Of a stretch of DNA of 64,000 nt, positions 20,816 through 31,853 are shown in pieces. Position 1 is the stretch's first letter; every line of letters starts with the position of its first letter. The position numbers and the translations under genes were made by a program. The notes beneath the pieces are model-generated. The model saw only the letters and a program-made list of their open reading frames with translations. It was not told the DNA's origin and did no database searches. Source of the stretch: Chrysogorgia sp. JL179-B06 (Eukaryota > Cnidaria > Anthozoa > Scleralcyonacea > Chrysogorgiidae); the NCBI GenBank assembly GCA_035772405.1, contig JAYKKM010000056.1:849501-913500 (forward strand), read 5' to 3'.

Positions 20816-23800
20816 CCATCATTGGTATGATGCAGGCGCATCACCAACCAATCCAACAAGTGTTTTTGATCAGGAACTTTTTGAATATTGGGACATTCTC
20901 CAAAAATCATCTCCAGGAATTGCAGAAAGATCCTTCTTGTCATGCCTGCAAGAATTTTCTTTAAATAAAGGGAGGGTAAGTATAGTATTAGCAGAAATAC
21001 TTTATGATCTTACGTGTAATTTGATTGTTACTTTTTATATAATTTAAGGTTGGTGTAGTTAATACAACATCATTTAATCAGGCTTTCAAAGAGTGGAAGT
21101 TCTGTAAATTTGAGTGTGAAAAGACAGCTGATAAAGACTGGATGGAATGCCCAGCATGCTCAACCTGCCAACATTCTGGTCATGTAGACGGAAATATGAA
21201 GCTTTATCGATTTATATCTGCCGGACGGTAACATAAGACATAATTTTATAAAAAATTGTCAATTACAATAATAAACACTGAAACGTGTTGCGCACAATGC
21301 TAGCGTACAATATTTTTTCATACCTATGTTTCATGTGAGAATTTTTATTCATTATTTTGTACTTTTTATTGTCAAGATGCACAATTGGTAGTAAGTGAGT
21401 AATTAAAGTGCCTATGACATGAAAATTTGGTTCATCTTATTTAAAAGAACTCCTAAAATAATTAAGAAAATCAATTTACAGCTTTTCCATATTTCACTTA
21501 GTTGTTGAGTTATTTAGACTTATATGATATTCAAATGAGATGATCTATGACGTCATAAGTTGTGCACAACATTTTAACATATTGGAAAAGCGCATATATC
21601 TTTAAGATTATTAGGAAATCACTTGGAACTTTGAATGTGCATACAGACCACTAAACTGGAGAACATAGTTCTAGTTTTATGGTCGCCATGGTAAATGATT
21701 AGATTCCAGACCTCTTGATTTTCAAAACAAAATTATTTGTTTTCTTTTCGGTGGGAAACATTTTCGAATTGGTACTGGTTGAGTAGATTTGCACTAACTT
21801 AACTAATTTGAAACTGAAGTTTGACGTTGGTGCAAAGCCTACTATGTTAGAAAACGAAGATTTTTCAAAGAGACGTAGTGGTTTGGGAACTATACTATTA
21901 CTGTTGTAACATTAAAACTTGAACGATCTTATTCCGTTTATAGTGGTCTGTATCGACATGCATAGTTTCAAGTTATTTCGTTCAATGATAAAATACACGA
22001 TCTTCCAATATGTTAAAATGTATTGCACAACTTGTGACGTCATTTGAATATCATATAAGTCTAAATATCTCACTACCCAAGTGAAAATGGAAAAGCTTTA
22101 AATTGATATTCTTAATTATTTTAAGAGTTCTTTCAAATAAGATCAACTTAATTTTCATGTCATAGGCACTTTAAGCATAATATTATAATGAATCAAATAT
22201 TACATGTGCATGTAAAAAATTCAGCAAGTGAAATAAAGACTAATTACAGTACATGGTTCAAGTGCGTTACAAGTTTCAGTGTTTCTAAGATCTTTCTAGC
22301 CTGTATTTTACCGTTAACTTTTCTTGTTGCCATTTTTGTTTATTTTAGAAGACAACGAGATTGCTACTATGGTGAAACATTCATCGCCAGCTCCAATAAT
22401 GTTGAACAACACACGCAACAACTTAAATCTCTTGGTTACTCTGGCAATATTGATAGAGTAATTTATTGTTACATGTACAGTAGCGAAGCTGGCCATAGCA
22501 ACTGGTCATGCTATGCAAATTTTGAAACGATTTACATATTTAGATCTTTAGAAATGTATTGTCTTGAAAATATGCAGATGTTTATAAATTAGCATAGCAT
22601 GACCAGTTGCTATGGCCAGCTTCGCCACTGTACATGTATACCAAGTTTTATGTTACACTGGATAATCTCTGGCGACAACTCGCAATGCAAATAAAGTGAG
22701 AACCAATCAAAGTTTAAGAAACTTAATTTGCATTGCAAGTTGTCGCTAAAACTTGTCCCGTGTGACATCGCCGTAATATAACATACTAATTATTTTATTT
22801 TTTAATTTATAAAAGAATGAAGATGTGTCTTCTTGCGGCGAATCTCAATGGAAGGCCGGACAGAACACAGCAAGAAAGCGGCGAAATTTGGATGAGACAG
22901 GACTGGAAATTTTAGGATGCAGACACTCTATTGCACAGAAAGCCATCAGCATGCACCGAGGAGAAATATACAGTTATGCCCATTTCTTGCAAACCAAATA
23001 TCTGATTCCAAGAAGTGCAGAATATTTTTGGTATGATGTGGTGTGTATGTATTGGCCTTGGTTGATTAAAAACGGTTCTGATGCTGTTAGAAAATGAAAC
23101 CAGCTCTCTCTGTAATGCATGCCAAAGCACATTCATGGTCGTGCCAGGTAAGTAATCTATTGACAAGACAAATGGCTGAATATGACTTAGATGTTGACAT
23201 CGGAAGGCAGTAAATTGAATCGCTATTTTATGACAATGTCTGAATCTTACTATTTTCCGAAAACGTATTGCGCAGCCACATATAAGAAGGTAAATGATTA
23301 CTTGCAAATTCACAGGTGCTTTGGGGAGGACGGTGGCAACAAGGTGCTGCTTGTACATCGGGAGAAGAAGTGGAACAAATAAATAGCCACTTTTCTCGAC
23401 TTGGAAATACTAGAAAACATATGCTTCAAGAAGGTTTGTAACTCTCTTTGGAACTGCGAAATTATTAGATTGTGAATCTAACACATTGAACAGTCGACAG
23501 CGTACCGTAAGTTAGACGAATTTGTTTTGCATCAATACAATTTTACATTTTTTTAATTATACAGGCAGAGAAGAGCTGCTAACAGAACATGCTCTCACTT
23601 GGAACCGGCGAAAAATAAAGAAAATGGCCTGGTATCTCACCAGTCGCTATGTAAAGGTACAGGTGCAAGACATGAATAATACTGGATGTAGAAACCTAAG
23701 TTGTCGGTCGTGTGATTTGTGTTTCGTACGTATATTATACTCTAGCCATTCGCCCCAATTAACCCTGTTGTCCTGTTCGTGGCAAAACTCCAGTATATAG

Positions 23801-24296
23801 TTCATAGTTAATATGTAAATGATCATATGTTGCAGACAAAGGACAGACTTCGTAAAACAATCGAAGAAAAAGATGGCTTGTTGGAAAGCATTGGATGTGC
23901 AGATGTATATGCTGAAAAATGGATTGAGGACATCAAAAAAGTTGCACTTTTACTTAAGTATATTTAGAGTAACAAGTTATTACAGTGATATAGCAAGTAT
24001 AAGCGAATTTATCCGAAGGTAGCGTTCCTGTTTTATTCAGTTCAGTACTACAGTAAACCGACTATTCTGTAACGTAGCTAACAACTGAACTCGAACAACT
24101 TCACCCCATTCAAAAAATTTTAATTTTCATTGTAGAGGATGATTTGCAAGGAAAAAAAGCGTGCATGACGGCAAAACAAGAACTGTTTGTTATCAACAAA
24201 CTTTGTTCAAATCCGCCAATGTCGCCTGAATCTACTGCTTTGGTCGAATGTGTCACTGCTTTGTTCCCACGTCGCTTTTGCTTGCTGGAGAATTAG
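20816..24296 (+). CDS. KDZ-type (Kyakuja/Dileera/Zisupton) transposase gene, multi-exon, 5' end lost to LINE
   Basis: Exons: 20816-20975, 21049-21227, 22349-22457, 22816-23147, 23316-23433, 23565-23656, 23836-about 23957, 24136-24296. Splice phases agree between the first six. Key segments are TSVFDQELFEYWD, the cysteine cluster MECPACSTCQHSGHVDGN, CYYGETFIAS, SQWKAGQN, DETGLEILGCRH (catalytic Asp region), MKPALSVMHAKAHSWSCQ (His-rich motif) and SGEEVEQINSHFSRLGN (catalytic Glu region). These are followed by REELLTEHALTWN, typical of KDZ transposases. A frameshift at about 23092 separates KNGSDAVR from MKPAL. A 772-bp MITE sits in the intron after the cysteine-cluster exon. The last splice junction is uncertain. 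The first visible exon has no upstream partner because the LINE precedes it. Confidence 0.75.
21403..22174. mobile_element. 772-bp MITE with long TIRs and TTAA target duplication
   Basis: Left end TTAA-AGTGCCTATGACATGAAAAT and right end ATTTTCATGTCATAGGCACT-TTAA are exact reverse complements. The similarity continues inward for over 100 bases, including ATTTGAATATCATATAAGTC and TGTGACGTCAT blocks. Flanking TTAA on both sides suggests a piggyBac- or Kolobok-type target. It lies in an intron of the KDZ gene and has no coding capacity. Confidence 0.8.
22471..22637. repeat. Foldback repeat, 47-bp arms
   Basis: Arms 22471-22517 and 22591-22637 are reverse complements with two mismatches (ACATGTACAGTAGCGAAGCT start). 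The loop is about 73 bases. It lies in the KDZ intron directly after the 22349-22457 exon. Confidence 0.8.
22672..22746. repeat. Second foldback, 25-bp arms
   Basis: GCGACAACTCGCAATGCAAA at 22672 pairs with the reverse complement at 22722-22746, with two mismatches. It is adjacent to the previous foldback in the same intron. Confidence 0.7.
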
Positions 24297-24462
24297 GCTT
24301 CCTGTTCTTGTACTTCTGGAAAAATAAACAATAGCCAATTTCATAATGCACATAAAAACAAATAATTCTACACTTACTATAATTACATATTATATTATAC
24401 ATTATACATATCATGTTACTTATTACTATATTCCTTATTTATTACTATAATCTTTACTTACT

Positions 24463-24671
24463 GCTTGTAGATGCACCATCGTCCGAAGCATCACTTCTGG
24501 AGATCGTGGAGTCACGTTCACTAGCTACTATATCAACCTCAAGTTCAGTGTCTTCTGCATCAACAGGGTCTAGCTGTGGTGGTTCAGGGGAAGGCGAGCG
24601 TGTCCTCTTCTTCCGGAGTTTTCCGAACAGCAGAACACTTAACGTTGACTGCCTTCTTCTTTGGAGCCATG
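24463..24671 (-). pseudogene. Possible first exon, basic/acidic protein
   Basis: An ATG at 24669-24671 (minus) encodes MAPKKKAVNVKC. With one frameshift, the downstream frame encodes LRKKRTRSPSPEPPQ and an acidic Ser/Asp-rich stretch, and reaches a perfect GTAAGT donor near 24463. It starts just downstream (in its own direction) of the CGTAA array at 24790-25090. It could be an accessory gene of the element that carries the array. No family is recognised. Confidence 0.3.
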
Positions 24672-24789
24672 CCTGTAGATATTGTAGAGTATATATGCAG
24701 AGATGTGACTTCTATGACTTCTTGATAACAATTGAAAATGAAGTGTTCGATTTTGCAGGTTTTATACCTTTCCCCAAATCGTAGACAAT

Positions 24790-25095
24790 ACGTAAGAATA
24801 CGTAAAGTAAACGTATCTATTCGTGAAGTAGTCGTAACTACACGTAAAGTGCTCGTAATAATCCGTAAATCATCCGTAAACAAATCGTAACACAAATTGT
24901 TACGAGTCATTTACGGATGATTACGGATTGTTACGAGCTATTTACGGAAAATCAATCCGTTGACAATCGTAAGAAGATTTTTGACATGTCAAAAAATTTG
25001 CCTCTCCTTTCACGGATCCTTAAGAGTGTCTGCGAGTTATTTACGGATGCTTGCATTTGACTACAAGTTGGCGATCCGTAAGGACTCGTAAGAAA
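24790..25095. repeat. CGTAA/TTACG motif array with palindromic centre
   Basis: I count about 17 copies of the pentamer CGTAA or its complement within about 300 bases, expanded forms being ATCCGTAAA and ACTCGTAAC. Forward copies dominate before 24895 and reverse copies after it. The middle (about 24866-24918, TCATCCGTAAA ... TTTACGGATGA) is a near-perfect palindrome. This looks like a dense protein-binding array, for example transposase subterminal sites. Confidence 0.7.
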
Positions 25096-25118
25096 AATCC
25101 GTGTATGTGAAGGGGGCA

Positions 25119-26420
25119 TTACCACCACCAAGGGACTTTATGAAGTTCATAATTTACATTGTCAAAGAGGAATGTAGTGTCCCATGGGGCATTTGCAAGG
25201 GTGGATTTTAATTCCGTTTCATTGAGCCTTTTCAAATTTCGGTAAGTGATAGTTGTGTTCACTTGATTGTTTAGATTTCTTTCCATACTTGCGTTCTGCA
25301 AGAAATGGCAGGTGATCAGCGAGTGCAAAGTCACGGACCAAAACCTCACAAATATGCTGACTATTGTTAGTATATAAATGATCCAAGCAAGTACCACTAT
25401 TGGTCTTAAGATTCCTTGCCAAATGGTGTTTGTTATAGACTTTTGGTGAGTTATGATCAATGTTAACTGCAAGAGGGTTCTGGGAAAGATGTGAAATGGC
25501 ATTCTTTGACGTTAGGGTTTTTAATCCTTACGCCAAGACACATTTGAACCAGAACCTGAATGCCGCTTTTTCAAGAAACGAACGAGAGAAGAAACGCCAA
25601 TACAATCAGCGGTGTGTACAAGTTGAGCATGCCTCGTTTACACCTCTAGTTTTCAGTGCGTACGGTGGATGCAGTCGTGAAACACATCATTTTCTGAATA
25701 CTCTTTCAGAACAACTCTCTGATAAGAAAGGTATATTTCCAGGAGTAGCAATGAACTGGCTCCGCACAAAAATTTGCTTTGCTCAGATGAGAGCTCTGAT
25801 TCTTTGTGTGCGAGGTTCCCGGAGCCCGTGGCATAGACCAACTTTGAATGCTACAGACATTGAGTTAAGCAACTTAGATTCAGACATTAATTGAAAACAC
25901 TCGAATAGACATTCTGAAATTCAAATGTTTTTTTTTTGTTTTTTTAAATGTAAATATAGTTTTTTATTGGGTTTTTTTTATAACTTCTATCAATGTAAAC
26001 ATTTTAATTAATTATTAAACTCATTATTTTAGTATTTAATCAATGTTAAAATCGCCAGTTAATATTATCTCCTTGTTGATTGAATCGGCAGTTTCAATAC
26101 ACTTTTCAAATTCACTATCCTCATCTTTTGTATAAGACGGTGGACGATAACATCCCACCATCAAAAGAGAGCGGTTTAACTTATACGGGTACACTTCTAA
26201 CCATAGGTCTGGTCTTCGAATGAACCTCAAGTTATTACTGCAATAAGCTGCTATTCCGCCACCTTTTTTGGCTAAACGATCCTTTCTCAATAAGGTATAA
26301 CGAGGAATTTGATATATATAGAGTCACATGCTGTAAGTTTAAAGAATGTTTCGCACATAAATAAGATATCTAGTTTACTTCCATTCGTCATTACTTTGAT
26401 TTTTTCAGAATTTGCTATTT
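25119..26420 (-). pseudogene. LINE endonuclease fragments, split by an insertion
   Basis: The minus reading from 26420 gives KLDILFMCETF, LLRKDRLAKKGGGIAAYC, MVGCYRPPS and ILTGDFNID (ends 26036). The reading resumes at about 25490 with NPLAVNIDHN, CLDHLYTNNSQ and LADHLPF (Asp-His) and runs to about 25119. The gap 25490-26035 is other sequence on the opposite strand. No reverse transcriptase follows. The SDH motif reads ADH and the Glu motif is CET. Confidence 0.7.
25490..25894 (+). pseudogene. C-terminal fragment of an unnamed conserved retroelement-associated protein
   Basis: The frame ends at 25894 and contains FFDVRVFNPYA, EKKRQYNQRC, VEHASFTPLVFSAYGG and ILCVRGSRSP. I recall this motif set from many invertebrate predicted proteins linked to reverse transcriptases, but cannot name the family. 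It sits between two parts of a LINE endonuclease on the other strand, so it is probably part of an insertion. The N-terminal part is absent. Confidence 0.4.
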
Positions 26421-27008
26421 GTAAGACAACTAACGTTCCATTGCTCAAATCTCAGTGCACTTGAAGGAAGAAACAAACCAAAGAACGATCGCAATGAGTT
26501 TATAGAAACATCCTCATGGCTATCTGGAGCACTAACAAACAAATTCGTTTCGTCAATCTCAATATTAACACTATCTGAAGGGTATCTACTAAAAGAAGGA
26601 ATGATCTACAACGACCTAACGACCCAAAAACGTACTACGACGACCCAACAACGACCTAACAACAATCTACAACGACCCCAAAACATACTACAACAATCTA
26701 CAACGACCTACAACTACCCAACAATCTACGACGAGCCAAGCGAAACTTCGTTTTCATTTATTGAACATTTATTTTCTTGAAGCGATATTGACACCATTTG
26801 ATGTGTATGCTATCAAAATCTTGCAAAAAATGAGCATAGTTGATACCTAGCCGGAACGAAATGCGAACGGAAAAGGTATTTTTTCCTTCAGAACGAAGAT
26901 GAATCCCTTCTGACTTGTTTTTTAATTGTCAGGATACTTCATACCAGTGGGGAGGGGGCTTACATGCATAAATTTCTCATTAATATTGTTTTGTTCACTG
27001 TTTCACAG
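26421..27008. other. Stretch with CAACGACC-type low-complexity repeat
   Basis: From about 26605 to 26735, short imperfect ACAACGACCTA/CAACAATCTA units recur. The rest shows no recognisable gene or element ends. Confidence 0.4.
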
Positions 27009-28324
27009 AATCAAACGTAGAAATTTCCGCCAACGTTTCTGAGACTGGTGGAAGGTGTGGTGGAAGGTGTTGTGGAAGGTGTTGTGGAAGATGTTGTGGA
27101 AGACGCCTATGAACGGTTTGTTGCACAACAAGAAAAAAAGCCAAAGCTAGAGAAAAAGGGGGGACTAAAAGTTCATGGCAGTGGTACAACAATGCTACAA
27201 GGAAATGAAGTTGGCGAGAAAGGTGATAGCATGTCCATAAAGTTGGTCAATGATTATAAATTACAGCTTCTCGTCACGATACTGGAGTGCGATGCCATGA
27301 GCAAGCAAAAGGTTGATGTTTTGGAAAATAATTATTTGGCAGTCCAAAACTTGACTAAATACTTTAATGCAGTACGTTATGTATATCTTTTCAGTTTATT
27401 AATGAATGTCTCATGTTTGCATGTCCAATGCGTTTTTCTTTCAAACATCCAAGACTTTTCGTCCTTTTGACATTTTAACTCGAGCATTTATGCCTTTCCA
27501 CCGTGAATGCAAACGTGAATGCTATTTGTGCAAACTCGTCTATGACTGCAAGTATTCTAGTTCATCACTATTCTATGTTCGATTACCCAGGATGCCATCA
27601 TAAAGTAACTTGATCGGATATACATGAAACTATTCATTATTTTTTCTCACTTTCTATTAGGTTAGCGGCGGCTCAGTGAACTATGACTGCGAAGCGACGC
27701 CCAAAAACGGCTTTTTCCCCACTGCCAGGATTATCCAGTCACTCCCTTAACGAAAGTAGTGACAATACCGACTTTCCGACAATCGATTTGGGCGCATTCA
27801 AAACATTGTGTGTGAGTAGCAGTAACCTCAACGCCAGTTCATGGTGTATGTGCCCCAGAAAAAACAGACAAACACCAAGTTTTACCTGACGATTTCATAA
27901 ACACCTTCGTTACTCCACAAAAAGTGAAAAAGGTCAGAGAAACTATGGAGACAGAGAAAGAACCCACAGGTGTGCGTTCAAATTGCCATGATATATTTTT
28001 ACCAACGAAGAGTTACAAAGATGTAACACTGCTGGCACCAAGGGCAAAGATCCTCTACATAGCCACAAATTAAATTATTTGAAAGGTAAGGTTTAAAAGC
28101 GCAACGGTGGTACCCCAGGTTTTTCACAACTGACTGTTTCATAAGCCATAACGAATTGCCTATTTTTTTCAGTATTGATATTTAGCAGATTTCTTCAAAC
28201 ATCAAAAGACGATGAGGAGAAAATGTGGAGGTTGATTAAAGCGAAATTCAACACAAAGTGTAGAGCGAAAAGATACGCGAATGGAATGAACTATGAATCC
28301 CCTGCATTGAACTTGGAAACATAA
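27009..28324 (+). CDS. Possible multi-exon gene, function unknown
   Basis: Candidate exons: 27009-27371 (acceptor TTTCACAG, donor GTACGT), encoding a Val/Glu-rich repeat (GTGGAAGGT units) followed by a charged helical region. About 27683-27825, encoding MTAKRRPKTAFSP and a Ser-rich stretch. 27862-27971, encoding DKHQVLPDDFINTF. 28188-28324, encoding EEKMWRLIKAKFNTKCRAKR and ending at TAA. Each frame is open and flanked by plausible GT/AG sites, but phases do not agree throughout and I recognise no domain. The last exon's Trp/Lys/Arg helix resembles the end of a DNA-binding domain, which is only an impression. Confidence 0.3.
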
Positions 28325-28599
28325 ATAAATATTTACGATCGATGTCCCAGAAAGGTCACAGTTCAGTTTTCGTTTTGTTTAATGTGGTTTGTCTAGTATG
28401 GGTCTCCATTCTTTTACAAACTATCCTTATGGCTGGTTATTCACTGTATTTGTATTATATTAGTCATTAAATTTCAAAATCAAATCAAATCATGTATTTC
28501 AGTTGTGATTTCCCTCGCAAAGGAGTTTGGGGAAATTCGACGGCTGGAAAATTGGCAGGTTGCAGGCAAGTCATCCAGCTATAGATTTGTGCATGAAAT

Positions 28600-28890
28600 C
28601 TCAACGACAAGACAACCCCAAAACAACAAAGATCCTAACAGGAAAATATATAATAAATACTCATGTAGATAGAATATATAATCTCAGATCAAATCAGCGC
28701 AATAAGTCGGCAGTTAGGATACCCAGATCAGGGACACAGACATATGAACAGTTTTTTATCACGGGCCACCAGGCTTTTAATATAATTCAGTTATATATAT
28801 TGTACATATTAAATAGTTTTACATTTTAAGTCTACTTTTATATATTATTGTAAATCTACCGTATATTTTATTTAAGGTCGATAAATAAAG
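28600..28890 (+). mobile_element. 3' end of a LINE
   Basis: The translation at about 28660-28780 contains RIYNLRSNQRN, VRIPRSGTQTYEQFFITG and HQAFN, the typical C-terminal segment of LINE reverse transcriptases. An AATAAAG signal at 28883 and an ATTATTAG tail follow. Everything upstream is missing. Confidence 0.55.
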
Positions 28891-28899
28891 CATATTATT

Positions 28900-29155
28900 A
28901 GTAGACAGGAAGGTTAAACTTTTGATGGAGCAGCAAAATAGTAGACATGAAGTTTAAACAGTTCAACATCATCTTGGTGGAGCAGCAAAATAGTAGACAG
29001 GAAGGTTAAACAGTTCGAAAAGTTAAGCAAAAATGGTGGTTATAAGGTTAAATATAGTTCAATATTATCTTGGTTGAGCAGTAAAATAGTAAGCAGACCA
29101 GGAAATTGGACAGTTAAATTTATGTTACAGTATATTCATTATTTGTTGAGCAGAT
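28900..29155. repeat. Degenerate tandem repeat with GGAGCAGCAAAATAGTAGAC motif
   Basis: About four to five imperfect units of roughly 60-75 bases share (GAGCA)GCAAAATAGTAGACAGGAAGG-like and GGTTAAACAGTTCAA-like segments. They lie between a LINE tail and a hAT pseudogene, mirroring the minisatellite that flanks copy 2 of the hAT family. Confidence 0.6.
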
Positions 29156-29156
29156 T

Positions 29157-30190
29157 TTAGTCACTATGTCCACCAACATCAATGACTTCTTTTGTATCCA
29201 GATGGATTTCTCTATGAACATTTAACAAAGCTAATCCTTTTAACCGGCTTTCGGACATGGAATTGCGTAAAAATGTTTTCAGTCGTCGTAGACTCGAGAT
29301 GGAACGTTCACATGTGCAGGTAGTAACAGATATTTGGAAACGAGATCTTGTCGATAAATGGCAAAACATCACTCAATTAATCAATCACACAAAAAATCAA
29401 TCGTTGATGGAAGACTATCTTCAGCCAAGTAGCACTTTTCATTCCACATGTCCAATTCCGTAGACAGGTAATGTGGTTCTGGCAGGTCATCTTTGTCCTT
29501 GAAGTAACCAGACCACTTACCAAACAACTGCAGTCGGCTTCCTATGATGCAGGTCAGCAAGAGAGAAAGTGTCCCTGTTATATGTTATGTTAGAGAAGAT
29601 GTGATCTGACGTCGAGAAGCGACATGATTCCTGGTGCCAAGAAGCAGCAACCCTTTCCCAAAGCGTGGGGACAGTTCCTGAGAAACCAAGCACGACGGGT
29701 AGACAAAAACATTGATCATATACTCCTGCAGAATCAGCCTCGCAGTACTACCATGGAGTTATATCTATTCCATTCCTAGATCACCTCATCAGCCAAGTTC
29801 AGATCTGCTTCTCAGAAAAATGCTCTTTATGCATTGCCAAAGAATGTTGTTACAAAGCAAGATTGGAAGCCAAGATTTTAGAAGTTTCTTGAACTATCAA
29901 CAGGAAACAATTACAAGGGTTACCATAAACTGGAATGCAACTGTGCTGTAGTACAGGCACTTGTTTTCTGAGTAAACTCTTCATTCCAGGTGCGTTCTTT
30001 ATTGTCTTTGATCTCTTCAAACGATTGCACAACTGCTGTAAAAACTTCGACCAAAACACCCAAACCATCTATTTGTACAACCCATCTCTGGTATGGCAGA
30101 CGTCGATAAGATGATTGTGACGCACGTTTGGAAGTAGTTGTTTGATATTCTTGGTCAACAGGTCAAACCGTTTGGGTGAATTGCTCAAGA
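29157..30190 (-). pseudogene. hAT transposase copy 4 with an inverted central block
   Basis: The minus reading from about 30190 gives a region homologous to copy 2 (VLVEVFTAVVQSFEEIKDN, then FQFMVTLVIVS) down to 29896. The next part of the protein (VTRPLTKQLQ, KKQQPFPKA, YALPKNVV) is on the plus strand at about 29490-29895. The reading then returns to the minus strand at 29480-29157 with ELDMWNEK and the TTCTCERSISSLRRLKTFLR dimerisation motif. The order is explained by a roughly 400-bp inversion in place. Many stops are present. Confidence 0.7.
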
Positions 30191-30197
30191 TTTAAAG

Positions 30198-31280
30198 ATG
30201 TCTGAGGAAGCCATTGGTAAGAACGTAACATCATCGTCTTCAGATTGCGAAGCAGTTTACACTGGCGACATTCAAGGTTTGCAACGCCTGTGGAAAGAAA
30301 AGTTTAATTGTGCTCATCTGTATTTCGCTGATAGAGCACACAAGCTGGAGTCGCTGGTGAACAAGATTCGAAAGCAACCCGATTTCAAATGGCTAGATGA
30401 TGTTCTTTCAAGTCTGGACAGTATGATTTCGAAAATATTCCAGTATCCTAAGCAACACAGAAACCTTAGATATGCTGCAACCCTTAGTGATTCTGTCGTA
30501 AAGAGTATGAAGAGATTAGTTGAAACGAGATTTATCCGCTATTTCGTTGGCTCAATCGACGCAGTTCTTACCAATGCCTACGTGAGCTACTGTGGCAAGA
30601 GCAATCTGCTGATGGTGAGGTCATCTAAAGAATTTGGTGAATCCAGTCTTTCTGCCAACTCTGGTGATATTAGCCGACGTCTTTAGTCAATCCGCATTCG
30701 CCAGTGAGACAGCTCAGCATGACATATAGTCACTCTGGGATAACAAAGCCAACGTGGAAACATTTCTTGAGAACATCAGCAGAATGAATGAGCTACCCAT
30801 TTTAGAAAACCCACTGAATAAAAGGCTTCGAGTTCATCATCCAAGCATCGCCAAAGGAATTTTTATGCCAAATATAAGTAAACTAGACCAGCAAGTAAGC
30901 ATTCTGCAACATGAGGTGCGTTTTCAACCATGACTAAGAGGTGAGCAGCAGCCATTAACCCCAGACGGAATTATCATGTTGTCAAAATGTTTGATGTCAA
31001 GTCTTTAGACTACCATAACCCCGAGAGTCTAAGGCAACAGTTCAACAAATAATTTGTATCATTTGCCAACCATCTCAACACGGGTGAGCTTTCATTCCCT
31101 GGTAATCCTTGTGGCCCTTTATGTGGCGGAGTATGAGAAAGATAAGAGACAGAGTGAAAACCATCATTTATGGCAATTCTGTTCCTCTTCATTCGTTGCA
31201 ACTTCAAGAACTTAGGAAAGAATGGGCAAAGAAACATTTACCTGCTATTTTGGCAACAAATCCAGGAAAAGAAAGTTAAC
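30198..31280 (+). pseudogene. Second hAT-like fragment (ZNF862/KIAA1586-like C-terminal half)
   Basis: The 162-residue frame at 30198-30686 has CAHLYFADRAHKLESLVNKI, resembling the CxxH helix of hAT proteins, and helical segments after it. Later frames include NISRMNELPIL, LQHEVRF and LRQQFNK. The end near 31280 is followed by non-coding sequence. It is not the same subfamily as the adjacent minus-strand copy. The family is suggested by layout rather than strong motifs. Confidence 0.4.
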
Positions 31281-31853
31281 ATTAAGAACTCTTCGAAACA
31301 AGGAACCAAAAGTTATGTTTTGGTTTCAATAATTGTAATGTAATTGTAAATGTTAACAATCACTGAATGAGTAAGACTAATGCTGCAAATAAAATAACAT
31401 TAATGACACACTGCAAGTACAGCACAGTAACTTGTTTGCCTGCTTCTGCTAGTGCTAACATTAACAACAAACTTTGCAACATTACATTATTCATGTTTAT
31501 AATTAACCATATAGCACACTATAAACTATTCCAATGGTGGTATTGGTAGAAAACTGTCAAAACAATTGTGTTAATAATAAATAATAATAGACCATTTGCA
31601 CGGTGTCGTTTGTCACTTATTTAAATACAATATATGAAGTTCTTATGGGGTTCAGCTCTATCTAAAATGTGTCGAATTCTTTATGGTATATTCCAAAAAT
31701 ATGTATCCTGGACAGGAAAAATACATATATTAAATGGAATAGCCCATTGTAGACCAATGTTTTTGTTGTGAGGACCATTGTTTGCAAGTGACATATAAAC
31801 AAGAAAAATCAGTGTTCTATCTCATTTTACAAATATATATTTTATTGTTCTAG
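31281..31853. other. Stretch without recognised genes
   Basis: AT-rich sequence with no element ends seen. Its right edge is a candidate splice acceptor (TTTATTGTTCTAG at 31841-31853) for the gene that follows. Confidence 0.35.
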
